A model generated the notes under the pieces. That model ran no database searches. It had not been told where the DNA came from and saw only the letters and a program-made list of their open reading frames with translations. This document shows positions 22,701 to 30,358 of a stretch of 64,000 nt of DNA, in pieces. The number at the start of each line of letters is the position of its first letter. The stretch's first letter is position 1. The DNA comes from an uncultured Sphingobacteriaceae bacterium (lineage in GTDB: Bacteria > Bacteroidota > Bacteroidia > Sphingobacteriales > Sphingobacteriaceae), in NCBI GenBank assembly GCA_946480915.1, contig CAMLLO010000008.1:62001-126000 (forward strand), in the 5' to 3' direction. A program made the translations under genes and the position numbers.

Positions 22701-23153
22701 GTCAGTTTTGATTCAACGCTAGGTGGTCCGGAAAAGACGGTTGTGTTTAATGATTTAACCGACTGGAGTACTCATGCTGATACTTCAATAAAATACTATT
22801 CGGGTACAGCTTCGTATACCAAAACATTCACATCAAAAGTGTCTGGAAATAAACCCGTATGGCTAGATTTAGGCAAAGTAGCTAACCTCGCCGATGTTAA
22901 GGTTAATGGACAATCATGTGGAATTGCATGGACTCCGCCTTACCGCGTGGATATCAGTAAAGCCTTAAAAAAAGGAAGAAATCAATTAACAATAGAAGTT
23001 GCGAATACATGGGCAAATCGCTTAATGGGCGATCAGCAGTTACCGGAGAATAAAAGAATAACAAAAACGACAGCTCCATACAGGTTGGAAGGGAAACCCT
23101 TAGAGGAGGCTGGATTATTGGGGCCGGTGAGGTTAATGGGGGAAAAAGATTGA
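19797..23153 (+). CDS. GH106 alpha-L-rhamnosidase (secreted)
   Basis: Large exo-alpha-L-rhamnosidase, 1118 aa, the second rhamnosidase of the locus. Signal peptide about 1-24 (S-L-K-E-V-K-A-Q). The catalytic TIM barrel starts with W-V-F-W-Y-W-M-Q-A-S-V-S-K-E-G-I and G-G-A-Y-L-M-P-I-K-G; a discoidin-like insert lies at about 190-310, and the C-terminal beta-sandwich carries the GH106 hallmark V-N-G-Q-S-C-G-I-A-W-T-P-P-Y-R and V-A-N-T-W-A-N-R. GH106 enzymes act on rhamnogalacturonan-II and other rhamnosides, which guides my reading of the locus. Confidence 0.92.
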   Translation: MKLLNTIVYIFLLLSFSLKEVKAQSNDSAKSWVFWYWMQASVSKEGITADLEAMKQAGIGGAYLMPIKGATNPPLFTPVAEQLSPQWWEMVKHALREADRLGLKIGMHVSDGFALAGGPWITPELSMQKVVSSQIAITGGKKTKIVLPQPESKENYYKDIAVYAFPSVPGTGGSTRTIIPKVTTSTGVDASFLIKADNKESLKSNDPLWIQYEFEKPFTARTVFIYTNGNNVQAHRLIIEVSDDGKSFRSIGRLEPPRHGWQDTDEDITHSINPTSAKYFRFTYDKSGSEPGAEDLDAAKWKPSLKLVRLELSSEPRVHQFEGKSGAVWRVSKRTTSQQIADNLCVPLNKIINLSDKLNPDGSLNWKAPKGNWTIMRVGHTSTGHTNATGGAAIGLECDKFNPEAIKLQFNSWYGEALRQAGPDLAPRILNTFHVDSWECGSQNWSPVFRDEFKKRRGYDLLPYLPVMAGIPIESAETSEKFLYDIRKTIAELVNDKFYKTLAQSAKEKGVIFTAESVAPTMIGDGLLHYKTVDIPMGEFWLNSPTHDKPNDMLDAISGAHIYGKNIVQAEAFTTVRMAWNEHPGMLKTLQDRNYALGINKMVYHVFTHNPWMDRKPGMTLDGVGLYFQRDQTWWKQGRAWVEYAERVQTLLQQGKPVADVAVFTGEDIPRRSVLPDRLVPFLPGIFGKDVVEAEEKRLANIGEPMRQIPAGVSNSANMADAEDYVNPLRGYAYDSFNPDALLSAKVENGKVVFESGATYNLLVIPGKSRLNPNNDWMSLEVIGKLLELAKSGARILISEKPKYQPGLQQVESAKFNEVVDELWNGNFSGNIIRGIYHDATFGKIGIERDVDVKDGSGNYAKNIAYTHRESGTDDIYFISNQEQKERILEFSFRRESNVIELYDPVTNRKWQAKDFKFENNHTVVPIKLAPNASLFVIFKKATKGPAIKKTQNWTDFENVQTIAGTWKVSFDSTLGGPEKTVVFNDLTDWSTHADTSIKYYSGTASYTKTFTSKVSGNKPVWLDLGKVANLADVKVNGQSCGIAWTPPYRVDISKALKKGRNQLTIEVANTWANRLMGDQQLPENKRITKTTAPYRLEGKPLEEAGLLGPVRLMGEKD

Positions 23154-23182
23154 CGCAGACAGCGTTCTGAACGCTGTCTGTG
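23154..23182 (+). terminator. Hairpin after the GH106 gene
   Basis: CAGACAGCGTT (23156-23166), a 3-nt loop, and AACGCTGTCTG (23170-23180) form an 11-bp stem, extendable by two pairs, directly after the GH106 stop. Mixed T and A runs follow. Confidence 0.65.
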
Positions 23183-23204
23183 TTTGAATAGCTTTTAAAA
23201 AAAA

Positions 23205-23330
23205 AAACCACAAAGTTCCGGCATTCGCAAGCTAAACCTGATGGAAGCGAAAAGCCCGCAGCGTGTTCAGGGCTTTGAGAATCGGGAGGCGAGGACTTGC
23301 AGCGTACAGCAGGAAGAAAGAAAATAGCAG
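23205..23330. repeat. Structured dispersed repeat upstream of GH127
   Basis: A non-coding stretch reading AACCACAAAG ... CTGATGGAAGCGAAAAGCCC ... GAGGACTTGCAGCG ... AGCAGGAAG. AAAGCCC (23251-23257) pairs with GGGCTTT (23270-23276) around a 12-nt loop. It is noticeably more GC-rich than its surroundings. I recall similar blocks between genes in Sphingobacteriaceae; it may be a mobile repeat or a structured RNA. Confidence 0.45.
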
Positions 23331-23395
23331 CACAAAGGTGCTTTTAAAAAAATAAACCGGCTGGTGAAAACCACCAAAAAAATAAACAGATAAAG

Positions 23396-25426
23396 ATGAA
23401 CAGGATGATTACAAAAGGAACTTTAGCTCTACTCTTTTTGGGTTTAGCATTTAGTGGCTCCGCTCAGGATAAAAGCCTTGTTAATACCTCTCAAAGTCCG
23501 CATGCTAAACTGCAAAGTTTAAATATGAGAGATGTAACATGGACAACAGGTTTCTGGGCCGACCGCTTCAAGGTGGCTAAAGAAACCATGGTGCCGAATA
23601 TGTGGCGTATTTATAATGATGCCGAGATCAGTCACGCATTTAAAAACTTTGAAATTGCAGCAGGATTGGATACCGGCAATCATAAAGGTCCTTCTTTCCA
23701 CGACGGTGATTATTACAAAACTCTTGAAGCAATGGCTAGTGTTTATGCCGTCAGCCGTGATAAAAAGCTGGATGACATGATGGATAAGGCCATTGCGGTG
23801 ATTGCAAAATCGCAACGCGAGGACGGTTATATCTATACCAAGGCGATGATTGAGCAGCGAAAAACTGGTTCAAAGAATCAGTTCCAGGACAGGTTAAGTT
23901 TTGAAGCATATAACATCGGCCATCTGATGACAGCTGCCTGCGTTCATTACCGGGCAACCGGCAAAACTTCACTGTTGAATGTTGCAAAAAGAGCAACAGA
24001 TTATCTATACAACTTCTACAAGACGGCCTCGCCCACTCTGGCGCGAAACGCTATTTGTCCATCACATTACATGGGTACAATAGAAATGTATCGCACAACC
24101 CGCGAACCTCGCTATTTAGAGCTTGCTAAAAAGCTAATAGACATCAAAGGAAAGATTGACGACGGTACGGATGATAACCAGGACCGCATTCCTTTCCGCG
24201 AGCAGACAAAAGCGATGGGACACGCCGTACGCGCAAATTACCTTTGGGCGGGTGCCGCTGATGTGTATGCAGAGACCGGGGATGAAACCTTGAAAAGTAC
24301 TCTTGATTTGATGTGGAATGATATGACATCTCGTAAAATGTACATCACGGGTGGATGTGGTTCTTTATACGATGGTGTATCGCCCGACGGAACATCTTAT
24401 AATCCTGTTCAAGTTCAGAAAATTCACCAGGCTTTTGGTAGAGACTATCAGTTGCCAAATTTTACCGCTCATAACGAGACCTGCGCCAACATCGGAAACG
24501 TTCTTTTCAATTACAGAATGTTGCAGTTAACGGGCGATGCTAAATATGCCGACGTGATGGAACTTGCACTTCATAACAGCGTTTTATCCGGCATCAGTTT
24601 AGATGGAAAGAAGTTTCTTTACACCAATCCTTTAGCGTTCTCGGATAAATTGCCGTTTAAACAGCGCTGGTCGAAGGATAGGGTAGAGTATATCAGTTTG
24701 TCAAATTGCTGCCCGCCTAACGTGGTGCGTACAATAGCCGAGGTAGCTAATTATGCTTACAGTATTTCTGATAAAGGGTTGTGGTTAAATTTGTATGGCA
24801 GTAATAATGTTGCGACCAAGTTGAAAGATGGTTCGAAAATTAGTTTTGTCCAGGAAACCAACTATCCCTGGGATGGCGATATAAAGCTGACGCTACGCGA
24901 AACTACTTCAAAGCCTTATTCGATTTTCTTCCGTATTCCGGGATGGACAGACAATGCTCGGCTTCTAATAAATGGAAAAGCATCAGACCTGAAATTAACA
25001 TCCGGTCAATACGCCGAAGTAAACCGTAGATGGAAAAAAGGCGATAAAGTGGAACTAATTTTACCGATGGAAGCTAAACTTGTTGAGGCAAATCCATTAG
25101 TGGAAGAAACACGTAATCAGGTTGCCGTTAAACGTGGTCCCGTAGTGTATTGCCTCGAGTCTGTTGACATGCCTCAGCAAAATATATTCGATGTTTTTAT
25201 GCCTTCGAACATTAGTCTAAAACCGCAAACATTAAAAATTGATGGAGCAGATGTTATGAGCCTTGAAGGCGAAGCCAAGTTGGTTGAAAATAAAGACTGG
25301 AAGAATGTACTGTACCGCGAAGTATCTGATCAAAACAAAACAGCAAAGGTTCGCTTAGTTCCCTATTTTGCCTGGGGCAACAGAGGTCACTCGGAGATGT
25401 CAGTTTGGTTGCCTTTAAGCCGGTAG
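23396..25426 (+). CDS. GH127 (DUF1680) beta-L-arabinofuranosidase-type hydrolase
   Basis: Secreted (alpha/alpha)6-barrel enzyme, 676 aa, signal peptide about 1-24 (S-G-S-A-Q). The zinc and catalytic set of GH127 is intact: Glu361 and Cys363 in H-N-E-T-C, and the Cys pair Cys438-Cys439 in N-C-C-P-P-N, the first of which is the likely nucleophile by analogy with HypBA1. GH127 members cleave beta-L-arabinofuranosides; one RG-II member removes aceric acid. Either activity fits a pectic side-chain locus. The leader carries a dispersed repeat. Confidence 0.9.
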   Translation: MNRMITKGTLALLFLGLAFSGSAQDKSLVNTSQSPHAKLQSLNMRDVTWTTGFWADRFKVAKETMVPNMWRIYNDAEISHAFKNFEIAAGLDTGNHKGPSFHDGDYYKTLEAMASVYAVSRDKKLDDMMDKAIAVIAKSQREDGYIYTKAMIEQRKTGSKNQFQDRLSFEAYNIGHLMTAACVHYRATGKTSLLNVAKRATDYLYNFYKTASPTLARNAICPSHYMGTIEMYRTTREPRYLELAKKLIDIKGKIDDGTDDNQDRIPFREQTKAMGHAVRANYLWAGAADVYAETGDETLKSTLDLMWNDMTSRKMYITGGCGSLYDGVSPDGTSYNPVQVQKIHQAFGRDYQLPNFTAHNETCANIGNVLFNYRMLQLTGDAKYADVMELALHNSVLSGISLDGKKFLYTNPLAFSDKLPFKQRWSKDRVEYISLSNCCPPNVVRTIAEVANYAYSISDKGLWLNLYGSNNVATKLKDGSKISFVQETNYPWDGDIKLTLRETTSKPYSIFFRIPGWTDNARLLINGKASDLKLTSGQYAEVNRRWKKGDKVELILPMEAKLVEANPLVEETRNQVAVKRGPVVYCLESVDMPQQNIFDVFMPSNISLKPQTLKIDGADVMSLEGEAKLVENKDWKNVLYREVSDQNKTAKVRLVPYFAWGNRGHSEMSVWLPLSR

Positions 25427-25538
25427 TTTCCAGTTATGAATGATGAATTAGGAATGATGAATAGGGGCTACTGTAATACTCACAACTCACAAAATTAAAG
25501 CAGTACTTACAACGTACAACCTATAACTTACAACTCAA

Positions 25539-26780
25539 ATGAGGATAACTGCAAAATACTACATAGAAACTCCCTTTGAACTTGAAAAAGCTGCACAGGT
25601 TCTCGCAGGCGAGCAATCGTCAGGAACATTTGTTGAAGTTCCCGGCGAAACAGAGGAGTTGAAAAGTCGCTTCGCGGCAAGAGTAGAATCCATAACACCT
25701 TTAGAAATAGTTACAGTACCGGCAATTCCAGGGGCGAAGTCAGGCAACGGAAAATATCAACGGGCAATGATAGAAGTTTCATGGTCCATAGAAAACTTTG
25801 GGTATAACTTACCGGTTTTGATTTCAACTTTACAGGGAAATCTTTACGAAATAACCCAGTTTACCGGTTTGAAGTTGATGGATATTGAGTTTCCGGATTC
25901 TTATTCACAGCATTTCAATGGACCTAAATTTGGGATTGATGGTTGCAGGAAACTAACAGGCGCGTATGATCGACCTTTAATCGGAACGATTATCAAGCCA
26001 AGCATCGGCATGACGCCGGAACAAACTGCAGAGCTTGTTAAAACTCTGGCTGAAGCCGGAATTGATTTTATAAAGGATGACGAATTGTTGGGCTCATCAG
26101 CAAACTCACCTTTTGATAAAAGAGTTGATGCTATAATGCGTGTGATCAATGAGCATGCGGATAAAACCGGAAAAAAAGTAATGTATGCTTTCAATATCAG
26201 CGATGGTATTGATGAAATGCAGCACAACTACGATAAGATAGTTTCTGCGGGCGGAACCTGCGCCATGATCAGTTTAAACAGTGTAGGAATATCGGCAACA
26301 AAGAAAATATGTGATATTGGTACGTTGGCCATCCATGGTCATCGTAATGGCTGGGGAATGATGAACCGTCATCCTTTACTTGGAATAGAGTTTCCGGCTT
26401 ATCAAAAACTGTGGCGTCTGGCAGGTGTCGATCAAATCCATGTAAATGGTATTCAAAATAAATTCTGGGAATCTGATGATTCTGTCGTTCGCTCGATAGA
26501 AGCATGCTTAAAACCTATGTTTGGTGGTTTTTCGGTTTTACCTGTGGTTTCATCCGGGCAATGGGGTGGACAAGCGCCTGAAACCTATCGACGTACAAAA
26601 ACCGTCGATCTATTGTACATGGCAGGCGGCGGAATCATGGCTCATCCTGCTGGTCCGGCGGGTGGAGTTCGGGCATTACATCAAGCTTGGGAAGCAGCAG
26701 TAGATGGTTTGTCGGTTGAACAGGCAGCAGCAAAATATGCTGAATTTGGTAAATCAGTAGAGAAATTCGGTTCAAAATAA
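25539..26780 (+). CDS. RuBisCO-like protein, OiaX-type candidate
   Basis: Cytoplasmic RuBisCO-superfamily enzyme, 413 aa. N-terminal domain about 1-135, then the barrel with G-T-I-I-K153-P-S-I-G, the metal-binding lysine and acids Lys179-Asp180-Asp181-Glu182 (D-F-I-K-D-D-E-L) and phosphate-binding loops (G-G-G-I-M-A-H-P-A-G-P-A-G-G). Loop 6 reads V-S-S-G-Q-W-G-G and lacks the lysine needed for CO2 fixation, so it is not a carboxylase. Its stop overlaps the start of a DUF1537 kinase (TAATG). RuBisCO-like/DUF1537 kinase pairs are established in D-apiose catabolism (OiaX with OiaK, acting on 3-oxo-isoapionate 4-phosphate), the most likely role. A different branched acid-sugar phosphate is possible. 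Confidence 0.85.
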   Translation: MRITAKYYIETPFELEKAAQVLAGEQSSGTFVEVPGETEELKSRFAARVESITPLEIVTVPAIPGAKSGNGKYQRAMIEVSWSIENFGYNLPVLISTLQGNLYEITQFTGLKLMDIEFPDSYSQHFNGPKFGIDGCRKLTGAYDRPLIGTIIKPSIGMTPEQTAELVKTLAEAGIDFIKDDELLGSSANSPFDKRVDAIMRVINEHADKTGKKVMYAFNISDGIDEMQHNYDKIVSAGGTCAMISLNSVGISATKKICDIGTLAIHGHRNGWGMMNRHPLLGIEFPAYQKLWRLAGVDQIHVNGIQNKFWESDDSVVRSIEACLKPMFGGFSVLPVVSSGQWGGQAPETYRRTKTVDLLYMAGGGIMAHPAGPAGGVRALHQAWEAAVDGLSVEQAAAKYAEFGKSVEKFGSK

Positions 26781-28153
26781 TGGAGGCGAACAAACTTTTA
26801 GTGGCTTTTTATGGCGATGACTTTACGGGCTCAACCGATGCGTTGGAGTTTTTGAGTCGTGCCGGAATAAAAACTGTTTTGTTTATCGCTCCGCCAACAA
26901 AAGAACAACTGCAGCGATATAAAGGACTACAGGCAATTGGCGTTGCCGGTATGACAAGGGCAATGTCTCCGGAAGGTATGGAGAATGAATTACAACCGGC
27001 ATTTACAGCCTTAAAAGCTTTAAATCCTCGTCATGTTCATTATAAAGTTTGCTCAACATTTGATTCATCGCCGACAATCGGAAGTATTGGAAAGGCGATT
27101 GATACTGGAGCAAAAGTCTTCCAATCAAGGTTTATTCCTCTGCTTGTCGCGGCTCCAATTTTGGGCAGGCACTGCGTTTTTGGAAATCTGTTTGCAAAAA
27201 TGGGTATCGGAAGTGAAGGTAGTATCTACAGGCTCGACCGCCATCCTTCTATGAGCAGGCATCCAACAACTCCTGCAAATGAAAGTGATTTAAGACTCCA
27301 TCTGGCTAGACAGACATCGAAGAAAATCGGCCTTATTGATATTCTTCAGATAGAGAAACCTCTGGAAGAGTCAGAACAACTCCTCAACGAATTGGTCGCG
27401 TCTGGGTCTGAGATAATTTTATTTGACGCGCTATACCAGCAACAGCTATCCATCATCGGCGAGTTAATCGATAATAATTCCTCGGAAGAGGAGATCTTGT
27501 TCTCTGCCGGTTCATCCGGAATAGAAATGGCTTTGGCTGCTTATTGGCAAAGGAAGGGTTTTCTCGCCAAGTCACTCCAGTGGGAGGATGTGAAAAATAC
27601 CGGCCCTTTATTGGTTGTTTCAGGTAGTTGCTCTCCCGTTACCTCGGCACAGATATCTTATGCAATTTCACACGGCTTTAAAGAAATTGCAATTGATACC
27701 GAAAAGCTTGCGCAAGATGGAATTTCAACTGAATTAATTGAGGCTTATGTTCAGGAAGCTGTTCAGTATATTGACAGTAAACTGGATGTTATTATGCATA
27801 CAAGCCGTGGAAACGATGATCCGAGAGTGGAAAAATCTGATACAATCTTTAAATCAAAAGGAATAGCAAAAACAGAAACATCGGTTTTATACGGAACGTT
27901 TTTGGGTCGGATAGTAAAACTGATAACGGAAAGAACAACGGTAAAGAGAGTGGTGATTGCCGGAGGCGATACTTCAAGTCATGCTGCACGAGCTATGGGT
28001 ATTGAGGCTGTGGAAATGATTGCTCCGCTTGCTCCAGGTGCTCCCTTGTGCAGGGCGTTTGCTCCTGACTCTGCTATAGACGGACTGGAACTGAACTTTA
28101 AAGGCGGCCAGGTGGGAAAAGAAGACTATTTCGAAATGGTAAAAGGTGTTTAG
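26780..28153 (+). CDS. DUF1537 four-carbon acid-sugar kinase family, OiaK-type candidate
   Basis: ATP-dependent sugar-acid kinase, 457 aa. The N-terminal substrate domain starts F-Y-G-D-D-F-T-G-S-T-D-A-L, the family's signature, and the C-terminal nucleotide-binding domain has V-I-A-G-G-D-T-S-S-H-A-A-R and a terminal K-G-G-Q-V-G. Family members phosphorylate threonate, erythronate, related acids, and 3-oxo-isoapionate (OiaK). One-nucleotide overlap with the RuBisCO-like gene indicates coupled translation and consecutive reactions: kinase product to RuBisCO-like enzyme. Confidence 0.87.
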   Translation: MEANKLLVAFYGDDFTGSTDALEFLSRAGIKTVLFIAPPTKEQLQRYKGLQAIGVAGMTRAMSPEGMENELQPAFTALKALNPRHVHYKVCSTFDSSPTIGSIGKAIDTGAKVFQSRFIPLLVAAPILGRHCVFGNLFAKMGIGSEGSIYRLDRHPSMSRHPTTPANESDLRLHLARQTSKKIGLIDILQIEKPLEESEQLLNELVASGSEIILFDALYQQQLSIIGELIDNNSSEEEILFSAGSSGIEMALAAYWQRKGFLAKSLQWEDVKNTGPLLVVSGSCSPVTSAQISYAISHGFKEIAIDTEKLAQDGISTELIEAYVQEAVQYIDSKLDVIMHTSRGNDDPRVEKSDTIFKSKGIAKTETSVLYGTFLGRIVKLITERTTVKRVVIAGGDTSSHAARAMGIEAVEMIAPLAPGAPLCRAFAPDSAIDGLELNFKGGQVGKEDYFEMVKGV

Positions 28154-28163
28154 CACTTAAATT

Positions 28164-28248
28164 AAACTTTGAGTCTTCGCGCCTTCGTGGCTAACAAATT
28201 AAATAAATACAATTTTGAAACTTTGTGCCTCCGGGCCTTCGTAGCTAA
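28164..28248. repeat. Tandem pair of 31-nt direct repeats
   Basis: 28164-28194 and 28218-28248 are near-copies that begin AAACTTTG and end GGCTAA or AGCTAA, with CCTTCGT shared, 54 nt apart. They resemble a dispersed repeat frequent in this phylum. They lie in the gap after the kinase gene. Confidence 0.6.
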
Positions 28249-28267
28249 AATAAAAACATATGAAACC

Positions 28268-28312
28268 ATCATGAGCATGCCGCTGACAAACCGAGATGAA
28301 TATGCTCATGAT
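28268..28312 (+). promoter_or_regulatory. 11-bp stem-loop in the leader of the racemase-fold gene
   Basis: ATCATGAGCAT (28268-28278) pairs perfectly with ATGCTCATGAT (28302-28312) over a 23-nt loop, 35 nt before the ATG at 28348. A nested GATGAA/TTCATC pair could offer an alternative fold. No T-run, so an attenuator or a protein site is as likely as a terminator. Confidence 0.45.
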
Positions 28313-28347
28313 AGCTTCATCTCCATTAAAAAACAAATTATATTCTG

Positions 28348-29013
28348 ATGAAAATAAAAACTTTAGGCTTAATCCATACCTCCGCAACCCTGGTTCCGGT
28401 GTTTCAAAAACTTTGCGCTGATTACCTTCCGGGAGTTAACGTATTCAACATTGTAGACGACAGTTTAATAAAAGATGTTATCGCGAAAAATGAATTGACC
28501 AATAACACTGCACGACGCGTGGTTAATTATGTAGGCTCTGCCGAGGCCGCCGGAGCAGATCTTATTATGGTAACTTGCTCATCTATTGGTTCGGCCGTGG
28601 AAGCATCTGCTGCTCTGACCAATGTTCCTGTTCTGCGTGTAGATCAGGCAATGGCTGATATCGCTGTTCAAACTGGAAGCAAAATTGGAGTTATTGCAAC
28701 GCTCCCTACCACTCTTGAACCTACAAGTGATTTGGTACGACGCAGAGCAACGGCTGCCGGAAAGCAAATTGAACTAACATCTATATTGTGCGAAGGTGCT
28801 TTTGATGCCTTAATGAGCGGAGATACAGAAAAACACGATGGCAAGGTAGCAAAAGCGCTAATTGAGCTTTCTACCGAAGTTGATGTAATTGTACTTGCGC
28901 AGGCGTCAATGGCAAGGGTTGTTGACACCCTAGCGGAAGCAGATAAACGAGTTCCAATTCTGGCAAGTCCGGCTTTGGCCGTGCAACATATCGCTGATCT
29001 AGCTAAAGAGTAA
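28348..29013 (+). CDS. Asp/Glu/hydantoin racemase-fold enzyme lacking the second Cys
   Basis: A 221-aa cytoplasmic protein of the aspartate/glutamate racemase superfamily. The first catalytic cysteine is present (Cys77 in M-V-T-C-S-S-I-G), but the second-lobe motif, normally G/A-C-T/A, reads V-L-A-Q-A-S-M (Gln185), with no Cys. A two-base racemase is therefore unlikely; single-Cys members of the fold include decarboxylases and isomerases. It sits 4 nt before the BASS carrier gene and after the kinase, so it may process an acidic sugar intermediate. Exact reaction unknown. Confidence 0.78.
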   Translation: MKIKTLGLIHTSATLVPVFQKLCADYLPGVNVFNIVDDSLIKDVIAKNELTNNTARRVVNYVGSAEAAGADLIMVTCSSIGSAVEASAALTNVPVLRVDQAMADIAVQTGSKIGVIATLPTTLEPTSDLVRRRATAAGKQIELTSILCEGAFDALMSGDTEKHDGKVAKALIELSTEVDVIVLAQASMARVVDTLAEADKRVPILASPALAVQHIADLAKE

Positions 29014-29017
29014 GGCC

Positions 29018-30358
29018 ATGAATACCATTCGTAAGTTTTTTCTCGCGATAAGCGTATTGTCACTTATTCTGCTCATCATTGGTGTGAGCCGAGGTGATTC
29101 AGTAGTATGGCAGGCAGCCGCGGTTGCCTTGTCTGTAAGCCTTTCAATTGGGATCGGAGCAATTCCGTCTTTATCGAACTATCAGTACACAGCCTGGATC
29201 ATTACTGCGGTTGTGGCCGGGATGATCTATCCGGGCGCTTTTTTAAAATGGGGTGATTTTGACCTTCGGAATAAATGGCTGATCCTGCTTGTTGTACAAT
29301 TGGTGATGTTCGGAATGGGAATTCAAATGAGCTTACGCGACTTTACTGGTCTTGCCAGCACAGGAAAAGGTGTTTTGATAGGCCTGGTGTGTCATTTTTC
29401 GATTATGCCTTTAATGGGATTGCTTTTAGTAAAGGTGTTCCATTTTGAAGCCGAGATTGCGGCGGGCATTATACTGATTGGTTCTTGTTCCAGCGGTCTG
29501 GCCTCTAACGTAATGGTTTATATTGCCCGTGCAAATCTTGTTCTATCTGTCACGGTAACTGCAATGGCTACGCTTATTGCTCCTTTTATGACGCCGCTAT
29601 TGATGAAACTTCTTGCCGGAACCATGATTGAAATTAAGTTTCTGAACATGATGATGGAAATAATTAAGATAGTTATTGTTCCCATCGGCGCTGCTTTAAT
29701 ACACGACTATTTGAAACGTGCTTCACCAAAAGGATGGAATACAATCAAAACAATATCAGCTTTAGCTCTTCTGTGGCTTTTAGCTCTTCCTTTCGGATTG
29801 TGGAGTTTTTTAAGCGAAAGCTTTTCTGTTGAAGCAATGCACTCGGTAGAGATTCTTAGCTTTTTCGCCGGCGCTGTGTTGGTGGGTTTAATCTATCATT
29901 TAGCGACCTTGAAATTCGGGAAATTAGATGATTTGATGCCTTACATTTCGATGTTTGGAATTGTGTATTTCACCACGGTAACAACTGCCGCGGGGCGCGA
30001 TAATTTATTGCAGGTAGGATTTTTACTGTTCATTTCATCTGTAATACACAATGGTGCAGGCTATTTCTTTGGCTATTATTTAAGTCGCTGGTTTGGCCTT
30101 GATAAAAGTTCGGCCCGCACCGTGGCTTTTGAAGTGGGTTTACAAAACGGAGGAATGGCCTCTGGATTAGCCGGTTCGATGGGTAAATTAGGGACAGTTG
30201 GGCTGGCCGCTGCCGTATTTAGTCCGTGGATGAATATCTCCGGGTCTATTCTGGCGAATTACTGGAGAAAGCAATCCTTTAAAGAAGAGGAAGCAGCACT
30301 TACCTCTCAATCACAAAATTTATCGGTTTCACCAACAACAACTCAAATTATTGATTAA
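29018..30358 (+). CDS. BASS-family sodium-coupled carrier
   Basis: Inner-membrane protein, 446 aa, of the bile acid:sodium symporter superfamily. Two extra N-terminal hydrophobic segments (about 8-55) precede the ten-helix core (G-M-G-I-Q-M-S-L-R-D-F and G-S-C-S-S-G-L-A-S-N-V-M are characteristic; later E-V-G-L-Q-N-G-G-M-A-S-G-L). BASS proteins move organic anions such as bile acids, pantoate and keto acids, so import of an acidic sugar is plausible. Its stop overlaps the esterase start (TAATG at 30356-30360). Confidence 0.87.
   Translation: MNTIRKFFLAISVLSLILLIIGVSRGDSVVWQAAAVALSVSLSIGIGAIPSLSNYQYTAWIITAVVAGMIYPGAFLKWGDFDLRNKWLILLVVQLVMFGMGIQMSLRDFTGLASTGKGVLIGLVCHFSIMPLMGLLLVKVFHFEAEIAAGIILIGSCSSGLASNVMVYIARANLVLSVTVTAMATLIAPFMTPLLMKLLAGTMIEIKFLNMMMEIIKIVIVPIGAALIHDYLKRASPKGWNTIKTISALALLWLLALPFGLWSFLSESFSVEAMHSVEILSFFAGAVLVGLIYHLATLKFGKLDDLMPYISMFGIVYFTTVTTAAGRDNLLQVGFLLFISSVIHNGAGYFFGYYLSRWFGLDKSSARTVAFEVGLQNGGMASGLAGSMGKLGTVGLAAAVFSPWMNISGSILANYWRKQSFKEEEAALTSQSQNLSVSPTTTQIID

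Noticed and set aside
25427..25538. Low-complexity ACTTACAAC-type runs before the RuBisCO-like gene
   Set aside because: Degenerate short repeats typical of gaps in this phylum (also 31780-31850 in reverse sense); no regular spacing as in a CRISPR array or a defined operator.
25539..26780. True RuBisCO for carbon fixation
   Set aside because: Loop 6 lacks the catalytic lysine, there is no phosphoribulokinase, and the gene is coupled to a DUF1537 kinase.
28348..29013. Aspartate or glutamate racemase
   Set aside because: The second catalytic cysteine is missing.
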